A stretch of DNA of 64,000 nucleotides, from the NCBI GenBank assembly GCA_032622095.1, contig CP136063.1:147299379-147363378 (forward strand), given 5' to 3'. This DNA is from Siphonodentalium dalli (lineage: Eukaryota; Mollusca; Scaphopoda; Gadilida; Siphonodentaliidae). Shown here in pieces: positions 24,395 through 37,842 of the stretch (position 1 is the stretch's first letter; the number at the start of each line of letters is the position of its first letter). A program made the translations under genes and the position numbers. The notes under the pieces are model-generated. The model was not told the origin of the DNA, ran no database searches, and saw only the letters and a list, made by a program, of their open reading frames with translations.

Positions 24395-24780
24395 ACAAAA
24401 TACTTGTTTCTGATTTTCCTACCTACCAGGAAAAATGTTGCCAACCTGCAAGCAAACTGCCAGCTGTTGGGAGACAAAACACAGTAGTACACCAGTGTGT
24501 ACCGCAATTTTTATCAGAAGCTATAGTATACTATTGGTACACAAATGTTTATAAGCCATTTTAATAAGCAAATTGAACAAATTACTTGAGGAATTGTACT
24601 AGTGTATTTAATCGTTGGCCTTGTCTCACCCATGAAATAAATGTATGGTTACCACAATCATAATGACTTTGACTGAATACATGCTAGAATACACTTTTGG
24701 GCCCTAGATGGGTTGTTGCAAGTAAATGTTTGGATTATGAGGGACTTTACGTTCTGCCCTACATACACCATTTTATATAC

Positions 24781-24835
24781 AAAATTACCCATAATTCTGC
24801 TGCAGTTAAGGAGTCGATTATTTAGAGCATTACCG
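24781..24835. mobile_element. Family E half element (one arm only)
   Basis: Matches only the right arm of family E (AAAATTACCCATAATTCTGC, GTTAAGGAGTCGATTATTTA, GAGCATTACCG, then TA). The left arm is absent, so this is a truncated copy or a recombination remnant. Confidence 0.75.
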
Positions 24836-24837
24836 TA

Positions 24838-27800
24838 CATTTGGTGGTAAAATTGAAACAAGGAAACTTTCTATTTGATTATGAATAATCTATGTAAAAA
24901 ATGAAAAAAATAAAAAAATTCTACCTGCCTGCCTGGATTTTTTTCACCAACAAATCGGAAACAAATAAGTTTTTTTATTTGGCCTCAGAGATCCACTTCA
25001 TCTCATGATGGCACAACTGAGACGAATGTTTAATTTACTTGAAGCTACTGGCATAGGTTCGCCGCTGCACCACCCATGTGATAGTGATCGAACTGTGAAG
25101 GGAGACAACCACAGAGACTGTCACATCTATCAACACGTGTCTCAGTGGGATGGAGAGATCCGAAAATAAATATATCTCTGGTACGCTAATTGTTTTTTTT
25201 AACATTCTAAATTTAGGCCCCAAATATAGGAAAAAAAGTGTTCGTTAAAGGATTTGGTGTCTTGAAACATGGGCAGTAATAAATGACATAATAGATGGGA
25301 CATCACGTAACACGGTCTGTATATAACACTGTGACATCGTCTCACTCTCATTTGGTTAATAATTCATCGCACAAGGCAATCTTATATAATTGGAACCAAT
25401 TCCATGAATTTAAAAAAAAAAATGCGACAGTGATGAGTTTGTCTCGTGAATGATTGGTCCTTCTGTTGTTGTGCATCTACTTGCCTAATTCCGTCCAATT
25501 CATAATACATTCTCATAATTGTCCCAGACGAGTGTCAGCCGAGACCCTCAATCTCAGACCTCTATTCATCGGGAAACCAATATACCCAAAAAAGGCAATT
25601 AGTCGGAGAGTGACGAACCTTCTATTTTTGGTCAGACTCTTTTCAACGACAGTAAAAAGAGTCTAAGCTCTAGAGAATTGACTTGACACCCAGCAATTTT
25701 CTCCAAACTTAGTCATGGCCCAACCTCATAATGTTTGACAGAATGATATTAAACGCTGGTAGTCCGATGCCACATCGCTGCCAAACGAGAATGATTGAGG
25801 GTCCTTAGACCAAGCATTTATATTCATCAAGTGCTTTTTGTCGCGCACTATCTCTGGGGGAATTTGAATTCTCTTGTCTCTTTGTTCGATGCTGGGCTAA
25901 TGACATTCAATCGCCCTAATCATGTATTGAATGGAGAAAGCCATCGCCATTGTTGCCCGGCACTTAGTGGATCTTGTGAGGGAAGATCAAATCGTTATGT
26001 CTGTGTCCTCGGTCACACAAGAAAGTTTTTATTTCATTGATTGCTATCGATTCTAAACAACTCATTTACTTCAATTGTGACCACGTAGACTACGGAGACT
26101 AATCCCCCTCTCCCAAATCAAACAAAACGTGTCATTGATGCGTGTTCGCGTCGACAGCGGTTTACAAAATTATTGCCCAATCCTATGTAATAGAAATTTG
26201 ACTTGCCTTATGAAAAATGAGATTTTCATGTTCAGTTGTGATCGGGTCTCAGGTCACAGTTATTTATCGCCAAATATATCGCCTCAGGCAACATTGGAGG
26301 AGCACAATGAAAAATGAATATTCAATGCTAGGCAGCAATCTCCAAAGACAATTTTCTGAGCTCTTTAGCTAACATCGATAACAGACTCTATGCCACTGCA
26401 GGATGACAATACTTTGGATGGTTTATGCGGAGTATCACAATAATTTATATCAGATAACAGCACATGAAATGTAAATTGGAACTGCAGATTAAAGCCATAC
26501 AGAGCATTTGATCTTGGAATAATATTATATATATATATTCTACATTTATATGATGTCAAATGGAAGCTCTGAAATTATATATTGGTGAAAAAAAAAGAAA
26601 AAGAAGAAAAGAAAATTGAAAAAAATGTTTTGAAAAATCTCATGGAGAATAAAGGATCAAAATTGGTTCCTATTTCAAGTAAGTTGCAATTTTTATCACA
26701 GAAGGAGTCCTATTTATTCCTATTTATTGCAGGGAAATGTTAAGATAATTTAAAGTTCAACAATTTGTTGAACTTATTATCTGAACATCTAATTAAAAAT
26801 AACTACTCGTCAATGAGTAATTAGTAAAAAATAAAGGAATAATCTCAAAAAATTCTTTGGGGTGTATAAATCAGCATAATCAATCTTCAAAAACTATGTC
26901 TGGCTTCAATATATATTCCAGATATAAATTCTGTGATTGAAGTTTATAATAAATAAATATTTCTCCCCATTTATTGAATTAACTAAGAATTCAGGTACTT
27001 CCCTTATTATATTATATATGAACTCTCAAGGGAATTATAAATCCTTAAAAAACATTCAAAGCTTCACTATTTCCATTTTAACTTCTCATTTTCCTTTTCC
27101 TTTTACTGCTTGTTCTTACAAATCCTGAACTATAGAATACTAACAATAGTTTGAGTTTTGTTGGACACATAGATATTAATGGATATAAGGTTGAAAAGAG
27201 ATCCCCATCAGATAGCACAAACATCTGACAGAATCAACAGACAGGGGACAGTCCAAATAAATACTGAGGGAAATTGAGTAATCTTAAAAGCAATTAGGTG
27301 TGCTAATTAATCTTTAAACAAAGCTGACTTGACACCCATCAAACAACAGCCCACAGTCATTTATGCCATGTCTGAATTTCATGTGGAGTAGCTGCAAACA
27401 AAGAGAAGTTGTGTTCTGGGGACCACATGTGTCATGTGTGAACTGAGCAGCACATGTAGCAGTATGTGTCCCCATGGGAGCTTCCTGCACTGGCTCACTA
27501 CAGATGGTAGAGTGATATAGAGCCCTGCTAATTATCACTAACATCTGAGATATAGCAGCTTAAAATATCCCAGTGACAAATTTATGCAGAATACTTGAGA
27601 AATGATATTCTCAGCTGCATGGAGGAGCCAGGGGCAAACTCCATCATGAAGTGACTTTTCATTGATGCAACACTTATACGCAAAATTATCAGGGGCACCA
27701 GAGCAGAGGGAGATACTTGCCACTACTGCTGTCCACCAAATCAGGCAGGGGAGGGGTGCAAAGTGATCTTTCAATCTTCATAAAATGAAATAAAATGTAT

Positions 27801-30800
27801 GAGCAAGAACGGCATTGTTATATTGTCCTAAAAGAAAAGTAATTTAAATTTATTGGGTCCTGCGAATATTCGAGATTTGATGTTGCCGATGATCTGATTC
27901 AGTGTCCACATAAGTTTCGAATATCCAATTTGTTGTGAATATTGCACAGGGTGCGATGAAATAGTAATATTTGTCACAACAAGCATATTGTTTTAAATTA
28001 TCATAGGTTGGTTGACTTAGCCTATGTATAACGTCAAAAAGGGCACATAACAGACGAAGTGTCCAAAAAACACCTAGAATTTTATAATCAATCGGTTAAC
28101 TATTTGTTATCATGACGGGTATTTTCACAAAGTGCACGACTGTGGTTGTATATGTAAATAGATTGTTATAGTTAGTTTGATGTGATCATGACACAAATCT
28201 GTCAGCAGATTATGCAGTAATGATATCAACTCGCATCAAGATTATAATGATTAACTATATGATAATTTTGCACACAAACATATGCTGAGACAAATCTTTT
28301 TAATTTCTAACCTTAATCGGAATGTGTATAAATTATAAATTACACATGCAATAAAATTTCCTGAACAATCTATGAACAATCTATGGCAGAATTTGGACTT
28401 ACATTTAAAATGCTATAACTTTGGATTGCTTGAAACTTGTTGCACCTGAATGCACCTAGGACTAGTAGGTACTGTCCTCCACTCACAAATAATTAGATTC
28501 TTACAGTCAGTTAAAGAAATGAGGAATGTTATAGCTTATAGCCCATAACGGCACTACCTTCTGAAGTTTTATCATAGCACTCATAACGTTGAGAAAATAT
28601 TTTCAAACATTATCATTTACATTAAAAATTTGTAAACAATTCTCAAAGAAGCACAATGTGACACATGATGTATTCATGGTCGCTTTGTTTAGGCCAAAAA
28701 AAATAAATATATTTGTTTCCTATTACGGTGCCAAAAAATTCCAGGTAGGTAGGTAGGGATATTTTTTATTTTGGTAATATTTTTTTATTTTCTCCCCGAA
28801 CAGTTAAGAAGTACATTAATGCTTACTCTTTATACTTGTGTTAAGGCTGTCCATGTATATTGCAAGTAAACAGTTAACGTAGCACAATAATATGATAAGT
28901 ATTGTCAATGTGGACAAACAAATGCCTCCCAGGCACTCAACTATGCAACTCTCTTGTAATTATTCTCTCAGTTTAGATTGTGATGGCACATCTTCCTCAG
29001 AGCACAAAATTGACATATCAACAGGCCCAAGACGAACACCACAATAGGGCTTTTCTATGACCTTATAATAACATAACTTGTATGATATTAAATCAAACCT
29101 CACTTAAATATTTGGTCATACACCTCAGGACCTAAGACACACCTCCACTGGCAGGATATCTCACATGCGCCTCAGACACATTGCACAGGGTGTAAATGTT
29201 CCTCAGACACCCCTCAATTGCATTGAAATATAAAGTCCCACACCACACTGAAAATGGTACCACAGGCCACACCTTGACTGAGGTACCACACCTCAGCATT
29301 CACATTACCCCCAACTTTGAAGTTCCTTATACACACTGGTATATGCATGCTTGTATTAAGTTTTATACACCCAAACAAACCAGTAGATAATTCCATGTGC
29401 TTTTTTAGTGGCCATCCCAGAAGGGTGTTTGATATGATAGACATGCAGTCATCTGTATACATACTAGTAATTATTGCATGAACACTATGAATCCAAAATT
29501 CCTTGATTGGCCTTAGCTAACAGAAGCAATCAAAATGTTCCAAAAATTATTTTCATATTAGTTCAGATTGTTTTCACCATCTCTGTATTAACCTAACACA
29601 GGAAGGTGATTATGATTCAATATCTTCTAACTGTAAGCGATTGCACAAAATGTTAAATAGCCCAAATTAAATTAGTGGTTAAAATTAGGGCACATAATTT
29701 AATGAGAATAATAGTTTCATTTTATTCTGACAAGAACAGAATAATTTTTTTGTCATTGAATTTAAATGAGTAAAATACTTTGAGTGAGTACTTTAAAGTT
29801 GAAGATACAAATGCTATGGGTGCCACTGAATGCTCAAATTGATTGCTGCACAAGATTTACCAGTTTAAAAACACAAATGAAAAAAATTTGACAATTGCTG
29901 AATATTTAATCTGATAAAATTATAAAGTCTAGTTAATTAAAACCCAATCCCCAAATTATCTCTCTGTCCCCCCCCCCCCCCACCCCCCAATGTGTTAAAT
30001 TTTAGTATTGATTGCCAACTTAAAATTATTCTCTCTAGAAATTTTCTGAGTTATCTGAATTGACATTATACTACAGACTATCTCCCTACCTTATAAAATG
30101 ACGTCCTTTCCCATAAGTAAACCAGGAGTTAACGCCAAAGTTCAATTACGTGGGATGATAATAAAGTAGGCTTTCTGAACAATTACAAACAGCGAGTTAT
30201 TATCTTGAGTCAATTCATACAATTAACGTTAATAACATTGTTGTCATCACCAATCATAGCCGCAATCTAAACAGCCACAGACACCAGGCCATATGCTGCT
30301 AAGGGGGACCACTGGGGACTGGGCATAATGCAATAATAGGGGACAGTCTAACACCAGACTCCCAGCTGGGGAATATATGACAACATTGGAATTTTCACTT
30401 CTGTTTTAACTCATACCACAGCTGTATGTAATGGTCCCAAGTAGAACCAATTACGGAAGTATTTCGATGAATAAAAATATATAGTACGGAGCTAACCATC
30501 AATTGTGATTGATCAATATGAGGGGAGAAAACTCTACACAATCATAACTAATTTATATCTTTTTAAACTATACTTTGTATGGCCTTAAGAGGAAATCCAT
30601 ACATGATATCATGAATAGTATACATCCAAAGGATTTTGTATGAGAAATATGTGAGAGAATTTAGTTAAGAAATCACTATTATTTACTGGTTCTGATCAGA
30701 ATCAGCTTCAACTAAGCATTGATCTACAGACTTCAGAACAATAATAGTTACTTACTTCAACACACAAAGTGAATAGTTGTGCTGTTTATCCATAACTATA

Positions 30801-32389
30801 AGGCTAAAATCCTAAATCTACAGCAAAGAATATGCATTATATTTAAAGCATGAATTTTTCACTTGTAAACCAGAAAAATATATGAATTTATATGCAATAC
30901 CAAGAGAAGGAGAACATAAAACAAAATGTCATCGACCCAATTTACAGAAGAATGCAAATATGAATTAATTTCCATATCACCTGAACAAAATTGTGACAAG
31001 GAACATTGCGACAATGGTACAAAGAAAACGTTTCTTAATATACAGTGTAAGAAATAAAAATATAGACAAAATTTATTTTTTGAGAAAACAAACATCATAA
31101 ATTCTAAAAGTTATCAAATAGTCTTGAAATGTTTCCAAACTATAAGTCACTCAATCAAATGTTCTGGGAAATAAATTCTAAAGTCGCCAATCGCTTATAC
31201 TCCATTATGCAATCCAAAAATAGATACACTCTACAAGAGATGAATGAAAATTTGCGTATCTACCTTTCCTACTACACTCCCATTGAAAATACTAATTAAC
31301 CGATAGTTTACCACACACTCATATTTGTGGTCTACATCAGAGTAAATTATCAATGGATCACCATAAGAAACTTCACCAAAAATTAGATTCTTAACACAGG
31401 TAAAAATCACGGGAAGTTCCAAAGTTAAAATAATTTACAATATGATAATGAGATGCAATTAGTGTCAGAGCCATCTTCTTTGGGACAGAAATTGGTAAAA
31501 AGTGGTGATGCTTGTGAAAAATTGAGACTATGAGTGACAAAAGTTTCAAAAGTTGGAAAAAAAGTTGAAATTTGGTTATAATATTGAATAAAATGAAGTA
31601 ATTGACTCACCTCTAGCGGCTTCATGTTATCCTAGTCGGTCATGCCACCTCTCTCTCTCGCTCGTCACAGCTGTGATAGCAGACCTCTGAAGATATCAAA
31701 CAAGAAAACAGTTGCCAAATTTAGAACACCTTCCAAGGAACCTGGGTCTCTCTGTGCTTGGCTCTCACAGTTTGTGCTTCTGGCAGTGGTATCAGATGGC
31801 AGATAAGTGTGGTCTCTTATCACTACCCTGCTTTGAGCAATACTGAATGATATGGTGCAGAGTTTATGTCACATGTGTTCCCCCTACCCAGGTCTCAGGT
31901 TACATGGCCACCTATCTATGGGGAGTCTTTTACTGTTTCTTAGATGATATTCAATGTCACTGCCTATCACTGGCTGGGAGGAGGAATAGGTCTGTCAGGC
32001 TCCACACTTGAATGCCATGCTGAGAAATTGCCAGAACAAAACAGGTGCATGCTGATAGCCATATCTGTGGCTGTCCCTTAGGGTTATTGACCCTTAATTA
32101 ACCAAGATGGCTAAAATCTAAATTATATATATAGTGCCTTATATCCCAAGTTTGCCACCAAAGCCTTGCAAAATACCAAAGTTTAGTGTGGGAGAGGGGC
32201 AATGGGCAATGACCAGCCGGGCATATAATGACAGGAGAAAGGGGACATCTTCCAAAATCCTGGGAAATGTTTTCAACAGTTAATATAGTTTATGCATGAA
32301 ACAAGTTGCAAATTTTAGACTGGGAGATAGGTTTAATAGACTGGTAAAGTCATCTGGATTTGTACCACAAGAATTACACGATAAGTCAA
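24838..32389. other. Long intronic stretch of low repeat density
   Basis: Apart from one family B hairpin (26732-26847), a TA run (26527) and a C-run (29967-29985), no repeat of the window's families was recognised in 7.5 kb. No exon with convincing splice sites was found. The segment about 25400-26330 is less A+T-rich and holds several words such as GCCATTGTTGCCCGG (a Sox-type ATTGTT core) and TTTATCGCC, making it a candidate conserved regulatory block. Confidence 0.4.
26732..26847. mobile_element. Hairpin MITE, family B copy 2
   Basis: The stem GGGAAATGTTAAGATAATTT...AAGTTCAACAA pairs with TTGTTGAACTTATTATCTGA...ACAT with almost no loop, followed by AACTACTCGTCAATGAGTAA as in the copy at 3195. 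Outer ends are not clear. Confidence 0.6.
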
Positions 32390-32925
32390 AATTAGGCATG
32401 TTGCGAACAAATTTGAAAAAGGGGGATAACTCTGCTAACAATAATGTCGGCAGACCTCATAATCGCAGGGTGCGGCTAAATATTCCCTTTAGTTTAGTTG
32501 TACAATTTTAATAAATCTGGTATTAGAGTCAAAAAAGGGCCGTAACTAATGTAAAATAATTGGACGGAACACATAATCAAAATGTTAGGTGGAAAACACA
32601 CATACATGTACCAATTTTGTAGTTATTGGTCAGATACCAAAAATGTTAATTGACACATAGACAGACTGATTACATAATACGACTATTTTTATCAAACATA
32701 TGTATAAGAAAATTGACCAGAAAATGTAGGATTACAAGTTTGGACTAAATAACTCCACCAAAAAAATTCCTAAAAACCTCATAATAGTAGGTGCACAGGT
32801 TCCCATGGTACTATATATCTGTGCTAAGTTTTTTTAAAAATGGACTGAAAAATGTAGGAATACAATCCATGGATGGACAGAGCCCGACAGACAGACAGAC
32901 ATGCTGATTCCAATATAATAATTAT
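32390..32925. mobile_element. Tandem-core element, family J copy 3 (degenerate)
   Basis: Contains GGGGGATAACTCTGC, CATAATCGCAGGGTGC, TTGACCAGAAAATGTAGGA and AATAGTAGGTGCACAGGTTC, the same words as the copy at 23858, in two or three decayed units. A GGATGGACAG...GACAGACAGACAGAC run follows at 32869-32901, then CTGATTCCAATATAATA. The C-run ends are not visible. Confidence 0.65.
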
Positions 32926-34045
32926 TTTAAAATAATGCATGTTCTTCGGTGCGTTATAGCACAATGACAAGCGCTACCATAAGAAACATATCAGATTTGG
33001 ATTCATGCATGATGAATGCACAAATTAAAAAGTGAGCATAAAGTAAAATCACACACTATTAATAAAGCAAATAGTCATGGATCAAGGGGCAAGTATCAGT
33101 TCCAGCCCCCTAAATCTCAACTGATGGATGTACATATATATGCCTATATTTAGAATGGGAAAAGATCCCCTTTGTATATATAATAGCCCTATATTCTTCA
33201 ACCACCCCTGGCCAAGGCTCACATATTTTAAAGGCAAATATATTTTGTTATTTGCAATAGGCCCACTGAGTATGATCCACATATTAATAATATTTGGAAT
33301 ACTATTATGAATTTCATAACATAATGTCACTTTATCAGAAAAATGCTAGTCATTGGCACCAGGTAAAGATAAATATCACACCAGACTAAACACAGACTAA
33401 ACATCAAATCCATAAAACAATTTTATTAAGCGAACAAGAAGAAGAACTCTAAAATGGAAATTTAGAGAACCACTACTCAACCTCCCTTTCAGACACAACC
33501 AATGAGTAATCCACACAGAGGTATTAATTTTTTTGTACCAAAGCCATAAAAGTCTAAAAAAAACAAACAAAAAACAGTGGCATTGTTATATAATAGGGAA
33601 TGGATATTCTCTTGCATATTATTAAAGTACTACATAGGAGAAACCAAACAGAACAGACCAAAGCGTAAACCAAACAGGACAGACCAAAAGCGTAAAAGAG
33701 TTAAGTGCATACTGCTGTATATTGATATATATATATCTTCATATACCATTACAATGCAAATCATCATCTAATGAAAACACTTTCAAGATCCCATTCAGCT
33801 TAGAAAGTATAACAGATACTAACAGAGCTATTGGTATTGAATGCTGCCTATACCAAACACAAAAAGCTGAGATAAATGATATGTATGATCCAATTGTTTC
33901 TGATCTAGAATAATCAGGCAAGATTGGAAATACTTAGACAAACAATGATCCTAGTTATGAGGTTAAGTACCCAGTTTGGATTTAACATTATATTAATATA
34001 GCTGAAGCCGTATATTCTACCATGAGTTATATAAAGGTCAGAGTT
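32926..34045. other. Intronic sequence, no gene seen
   Basis: A short direct duplication (ACCAAACAGAACAGACCAAA/ACCAAACAGGACAGACCAAA) lies at 33639-33690. Nothing else was recognised. Confidence 0.45.
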
Positions 34046-34535
34046 CACATAGTGTCACATTTAAGGATATAGTAAATTTATTGTACAAACATAATACTGA
34101 GTGAGGAATGAAATTTCATAAGGAAATGAAAATTAAATAAAATTGTAATTGAAGCAACAAATAATACCGAAGAACAGTGTCACCAAATATTAAATAGGGT
34201 CACATAATTATACAAAATAGTCCATTTATTGCACAAATAGAAAACTGAGTGAGAAAATTGAACAGAAATAGAATTGTTGCATTAAAGAGGAAATTGAAAT
34301 TAAAATTATGTGTATAGTAGAAGCAATAAATAATAACAAAAGGACTGTCACCTTAATCTGAATATCAAATAGTGTCACATATATGAAATTTTCCAAATAA
34401 AATACTGAGTGACAAAATTGAATATAAATAGAATGTTGTGAGGAAATCAGGAAATGGAAACTAAACAAAAGTGTAATAGAAGCAATAAATAATACCAAAG
34501 GACAGTGTCACCTTAATCCGAATCTCAAATGACAA
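34046..34535. repeat. Tandem repeat of about 148-160 bp, three units
   Basis: Units share TAGTGTCACAT, ACTGAGTGAG (at 34096, 34244 and 34404), a GGAAATGAAAATTAAA-type segment and GAAGCAATAAATAATACCRA, then GACAGTGTCACC. The spacing is near nucleosome length. It differs in sequence from families D and J, and no flanking element ends were seen. Confidence 0.75.
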
Positions 34536-36769
34536 ATTCTCCCAAGGAACAGTGCATTAATCCGAATAGAACAGGAATCAGGTCCAAGAAATCCAGGTGA
34601 AGACGCGCGACGTACTTAAGAAAGCAACCTCCAGCAGAGCTCCAGGACAATTATGCCACAATTGGGACTTGTCCAATGTTTGTGCCATGCACCAGGAGAC
34701 GACAGAGGAAATGTAATATACACCGCGGTAAATAATTAATTCTTCATCTGACAACAATGCCGAGTTACTTTTGATCTAATTAATCTGAATAATTCATTGT
34801 CTCAAGAATTACTTAAAACTTATTCTCGTCCAAAACACACTTTGACATGACAACAATTCTCTGGAGACTTGATTTTAGATTACCAAGGCACACTAAATCG
34901 ACAGAGTTTTCATGACAACAATTCAGCTGTGAGTTCCATGTGTTAATCTTTTATACGTAACAACACCTAATGAAAGGATATGAAAAGAAATTACCTTAGG
35001 TGAGCACGACATTCGGACGTGAGGCTGGAAGACAGCGTTTTCATCTATCACTTGTCTTTAGGAAGCACCCAATAGTGTGACATGCCTGTACACTGAAGCG
35101 ATTTCGTCTCAGCGTCAATCAATATCCGAGTGTTTGGAGGACAGATGGCACTAACATTGGTAACTTCTCTACAGTTAATGGGCCAATTCCTTTTATTACA
35201 TATATCCAGAGCTGCCGAAAGTGGACCAAAGTTGGAATCAATCAGTTACAATGACAGAGGTCCCACACAATGTTAACCCTCCGGGAGCTACTTATGCATT
35301 CCCAACAGATACATATACAACACAATTGTTGGAATTGGATTCAATTTGGGACATACTACAGCATGTCAAGTGGGCCTCACAATCTAATACCTAAATTGAT
35401 CACACTAACGTTCTTAGATATTGGTTTTGGGTGGTGACATCAAGGTTGGAAGAGCAGGTGGGGGCATAAATGGATGGACGAGAACCCTCTTACCTCTTAA
35501 TCTAAAGATGTATATCATTCTAAAGGTCATGCCCCAGTAACAATTACCTCATATGCTTATGGGTGCAACTTCCCATACATATAGCTAATGTCTTGAATTA
35601 ATGAATGGGGATTAACCTACAAATTATATTTATATCACACCCCTCCTTGATCTTCCAACTGCATTTCTTTTTTGTTTTTCAACTTTCTGAAAATTGCAAG
35701 CACATTTGGTTACAAACTTTTGTCTGTAAATTTAATAGGATAACGCTTTTTTATTTTTGGCTCAAAGTTAAATTAATGTTCTTGAAATAATCCAGTCAAA
35801 GAATATATATAATATAATTTTTTTTAGGGTCATTCAGTTTGAACATCAGTTTCAAAATTTTGGTTATCTATTGGAGAGGGCAGTTGCAGATTGAATCTTC
35901 TGATTCTACTCATCAGAGGAGAATGTTCTAGCCCTTCAAAGGTATGAATCAGCAAATCTTGTACTTGTTGGTCTGTGAAATATACCTTTTTCAGTGCCAA
36001 GAAGTTTATGAAATCGTTGATGTCAGTCCTACTAAATATAGTTGTTCAACAAATTCAGTTGCTACAATGTCAATTGTCTTATCCATCAATGGTGATCCAA
36101 ATAACAAAGGTTTCAAGTGAAATATACATGTTACAAGTGAAACGTATATATATCCAGTGACAATTCTATTTATCCATGAAATGTATATTTGTTGTAAGCC
36201 ACATACAATTGACACTATAAATCAGGTCCACAATTTTCTGAAAAGCCAGGAATGAAAAGTCGCTTATTACTTATCCAGTTTGCAGGATACCTTGTTTTGA
36301 AACTGTTAGGTGGGTTGGGTAGGGGTGGAGAATTTCAGAATATTTACTAAAAATGCCACTCTTTTTATAGCATTGAATAGTGGCGTCCTGGCTTGGGCCT
36401 GCTACAAATAGTACATTTCACTTGTATTACAGTAAGGTAAATAAAACTTTCACCTCTATTAAGGTAAAGAAATCTATCGTTCTGTTTACAGATGGCAGCA
36501 TACCAGCCATGACTTTTGTTCCAATGATGTTCGATCTTGCGAGACTTTTTTCCTGAAAGTATGTAATATCAAAATCTTTGGTTCACATGAAACTTCTATA
36601 GGAATGTAAAGAATACAGGATTGACATGTATACCATTTTATGTTTGACAATTGTGATGAAACAGCAGAAACAGGCACCTTGCAGTAAACGAAAATGCAGC
36701 AAAAGCTTTACACTGTGAGATTCAGTATATTTAGGCCTCAAAACTTAACTGTTTTTGACTGTTTCATAA
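34536..36769. other. Unique intronic sequence
   Basis: No repeat-family match and no supported exon. The 34540-35300 part is less A+T-rich, with several ATTAATC/TTAATT homeodomain-type words at 34725-34800. Confidence 0.4.
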
Positions 36770-37620
36770 GGAAAGAGGTAAGACAGGTTCCAATGATAAA
36801 CATGTGGGGTGTGACAAGTCGTGTAAAATCGAACTTGGTCTGCGTCTTCTCAAATGTGAACCATGCGGCATGCACATACCAAATATCAAGAAATTATGAA
36901 GAATTTTGATCAAGTTATCATCTGGACTACCCAAAATCTGTGATTTCTAAGTAAAAAAGGGCTTAACTCAGTCAAATATCCTCGGACCATAACCAAAATC
37001 AAACTTGGCCTGCATATTCTCAAACGAGAACTACCTACTAAATATCAAGAAATTCAGTTGAATATTGCTGAAGTTACCATCTGACAACCCAAAAATAGTA
37101 ATTTCTTAGTCGAAAAAAGGCCATAACTGTCAAAAATCATCGGAATGTCACCAAATTCGAACTGGGCATGCGTCTTCACAAATGGGAACCATGTAGCTAA
37201 TATCAAGAAATTCTGTTGAATATTGCTCAAGTTATCATCTGGACAACCTGGATGGATGGACGCACACTCCAACAGACACACATGCTGATTACAATAGTCC
37301 TCTGAAATTTTACGAGGGACATCAAAGGGGCATAACTCATGCAAAAATAATTGGATGGAAGTCATATTTGAACTTGGCCTGTATTTTTGGATGACACTCA
37401 TATACAAAACAACTTTGATCTTGATGAATCAATCCAAACTGGAGTTATTGGTCAGAAACCAAAATGTTATGAAATCGGGTAAATTCTAAGTCGAAAAAGA
37501 TCGTTATGTAACTCACGCAAATAGAATTGGATGGAACCCATATATGAACTTGGCGCGTAACTTTGGCTGAGGAACACACAAACCAACTGATTCTGATTAA
37601 ATAATCTAAGTGGAGTTATA
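36770..37620. mobile_element. Tandem-core element, family J copy 4 (158-bp units)
   Basis: Three units with CAAATATCAAGAAATT-type words at about 36882, 37041 and 37199 (spacing 159 and 158), each with CTTGGYCTGCRTMTTCTCAA and CAAGTTATCATCTGGA. The array ends in GGATGGATGGACGCACAC...CAGACACAC and TGCTGATTACAATAGTCCTC (37250-37302). Further related half units run to about 37620. Ends are not resolved. Confidence 0.7.
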
Positions 37621-37677
37621 AAATCTGGTAAAAATTAGTATTATACTCCAATGGAAAAGCTAAGAGTATGGGTTCTA

Positions 37678-37840
37678 CAGTAATGCACTAAATAATTGAC
37701 TCCTTAACCACAGCAGAATTATGGGTAATTTTTCAGGATTTAGTCGGAAATATGGCAACAAGCCATATTTCCGACTAAATCCTGAAAAATTACCCATAAT
37801 TCTACTGTGGTTAAGGAGTCGATTATTTAGGGCATTACTG
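37678..37840. mobile_element. Tc1/mariner-type fold-back MITE, family E copy 4
   Basis: A 163-bp palindrome, CAGTAATGCACTAAATAAT to ATTATTTAGGGCATTACTG, flanked by TA at 37676-37677 and 37841-37842. The loop region is shortened to GGCAACAAGCC, so the two arms are almost contiguous. Confidence 0.9.
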
Positions 37841-37842
37841 TA

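Noticed and set aside
24178-24564. 128-codon open frame with TDGRTDGRTDR-like repeats
   Set aside because: Translation of the GACG/GACA microsatellite in a family J element.
29967-29985. C-run as a family J terminus
   Set aside because: No tandem core, GACG run or opposite end nearby; treated as a simple homopolymer.
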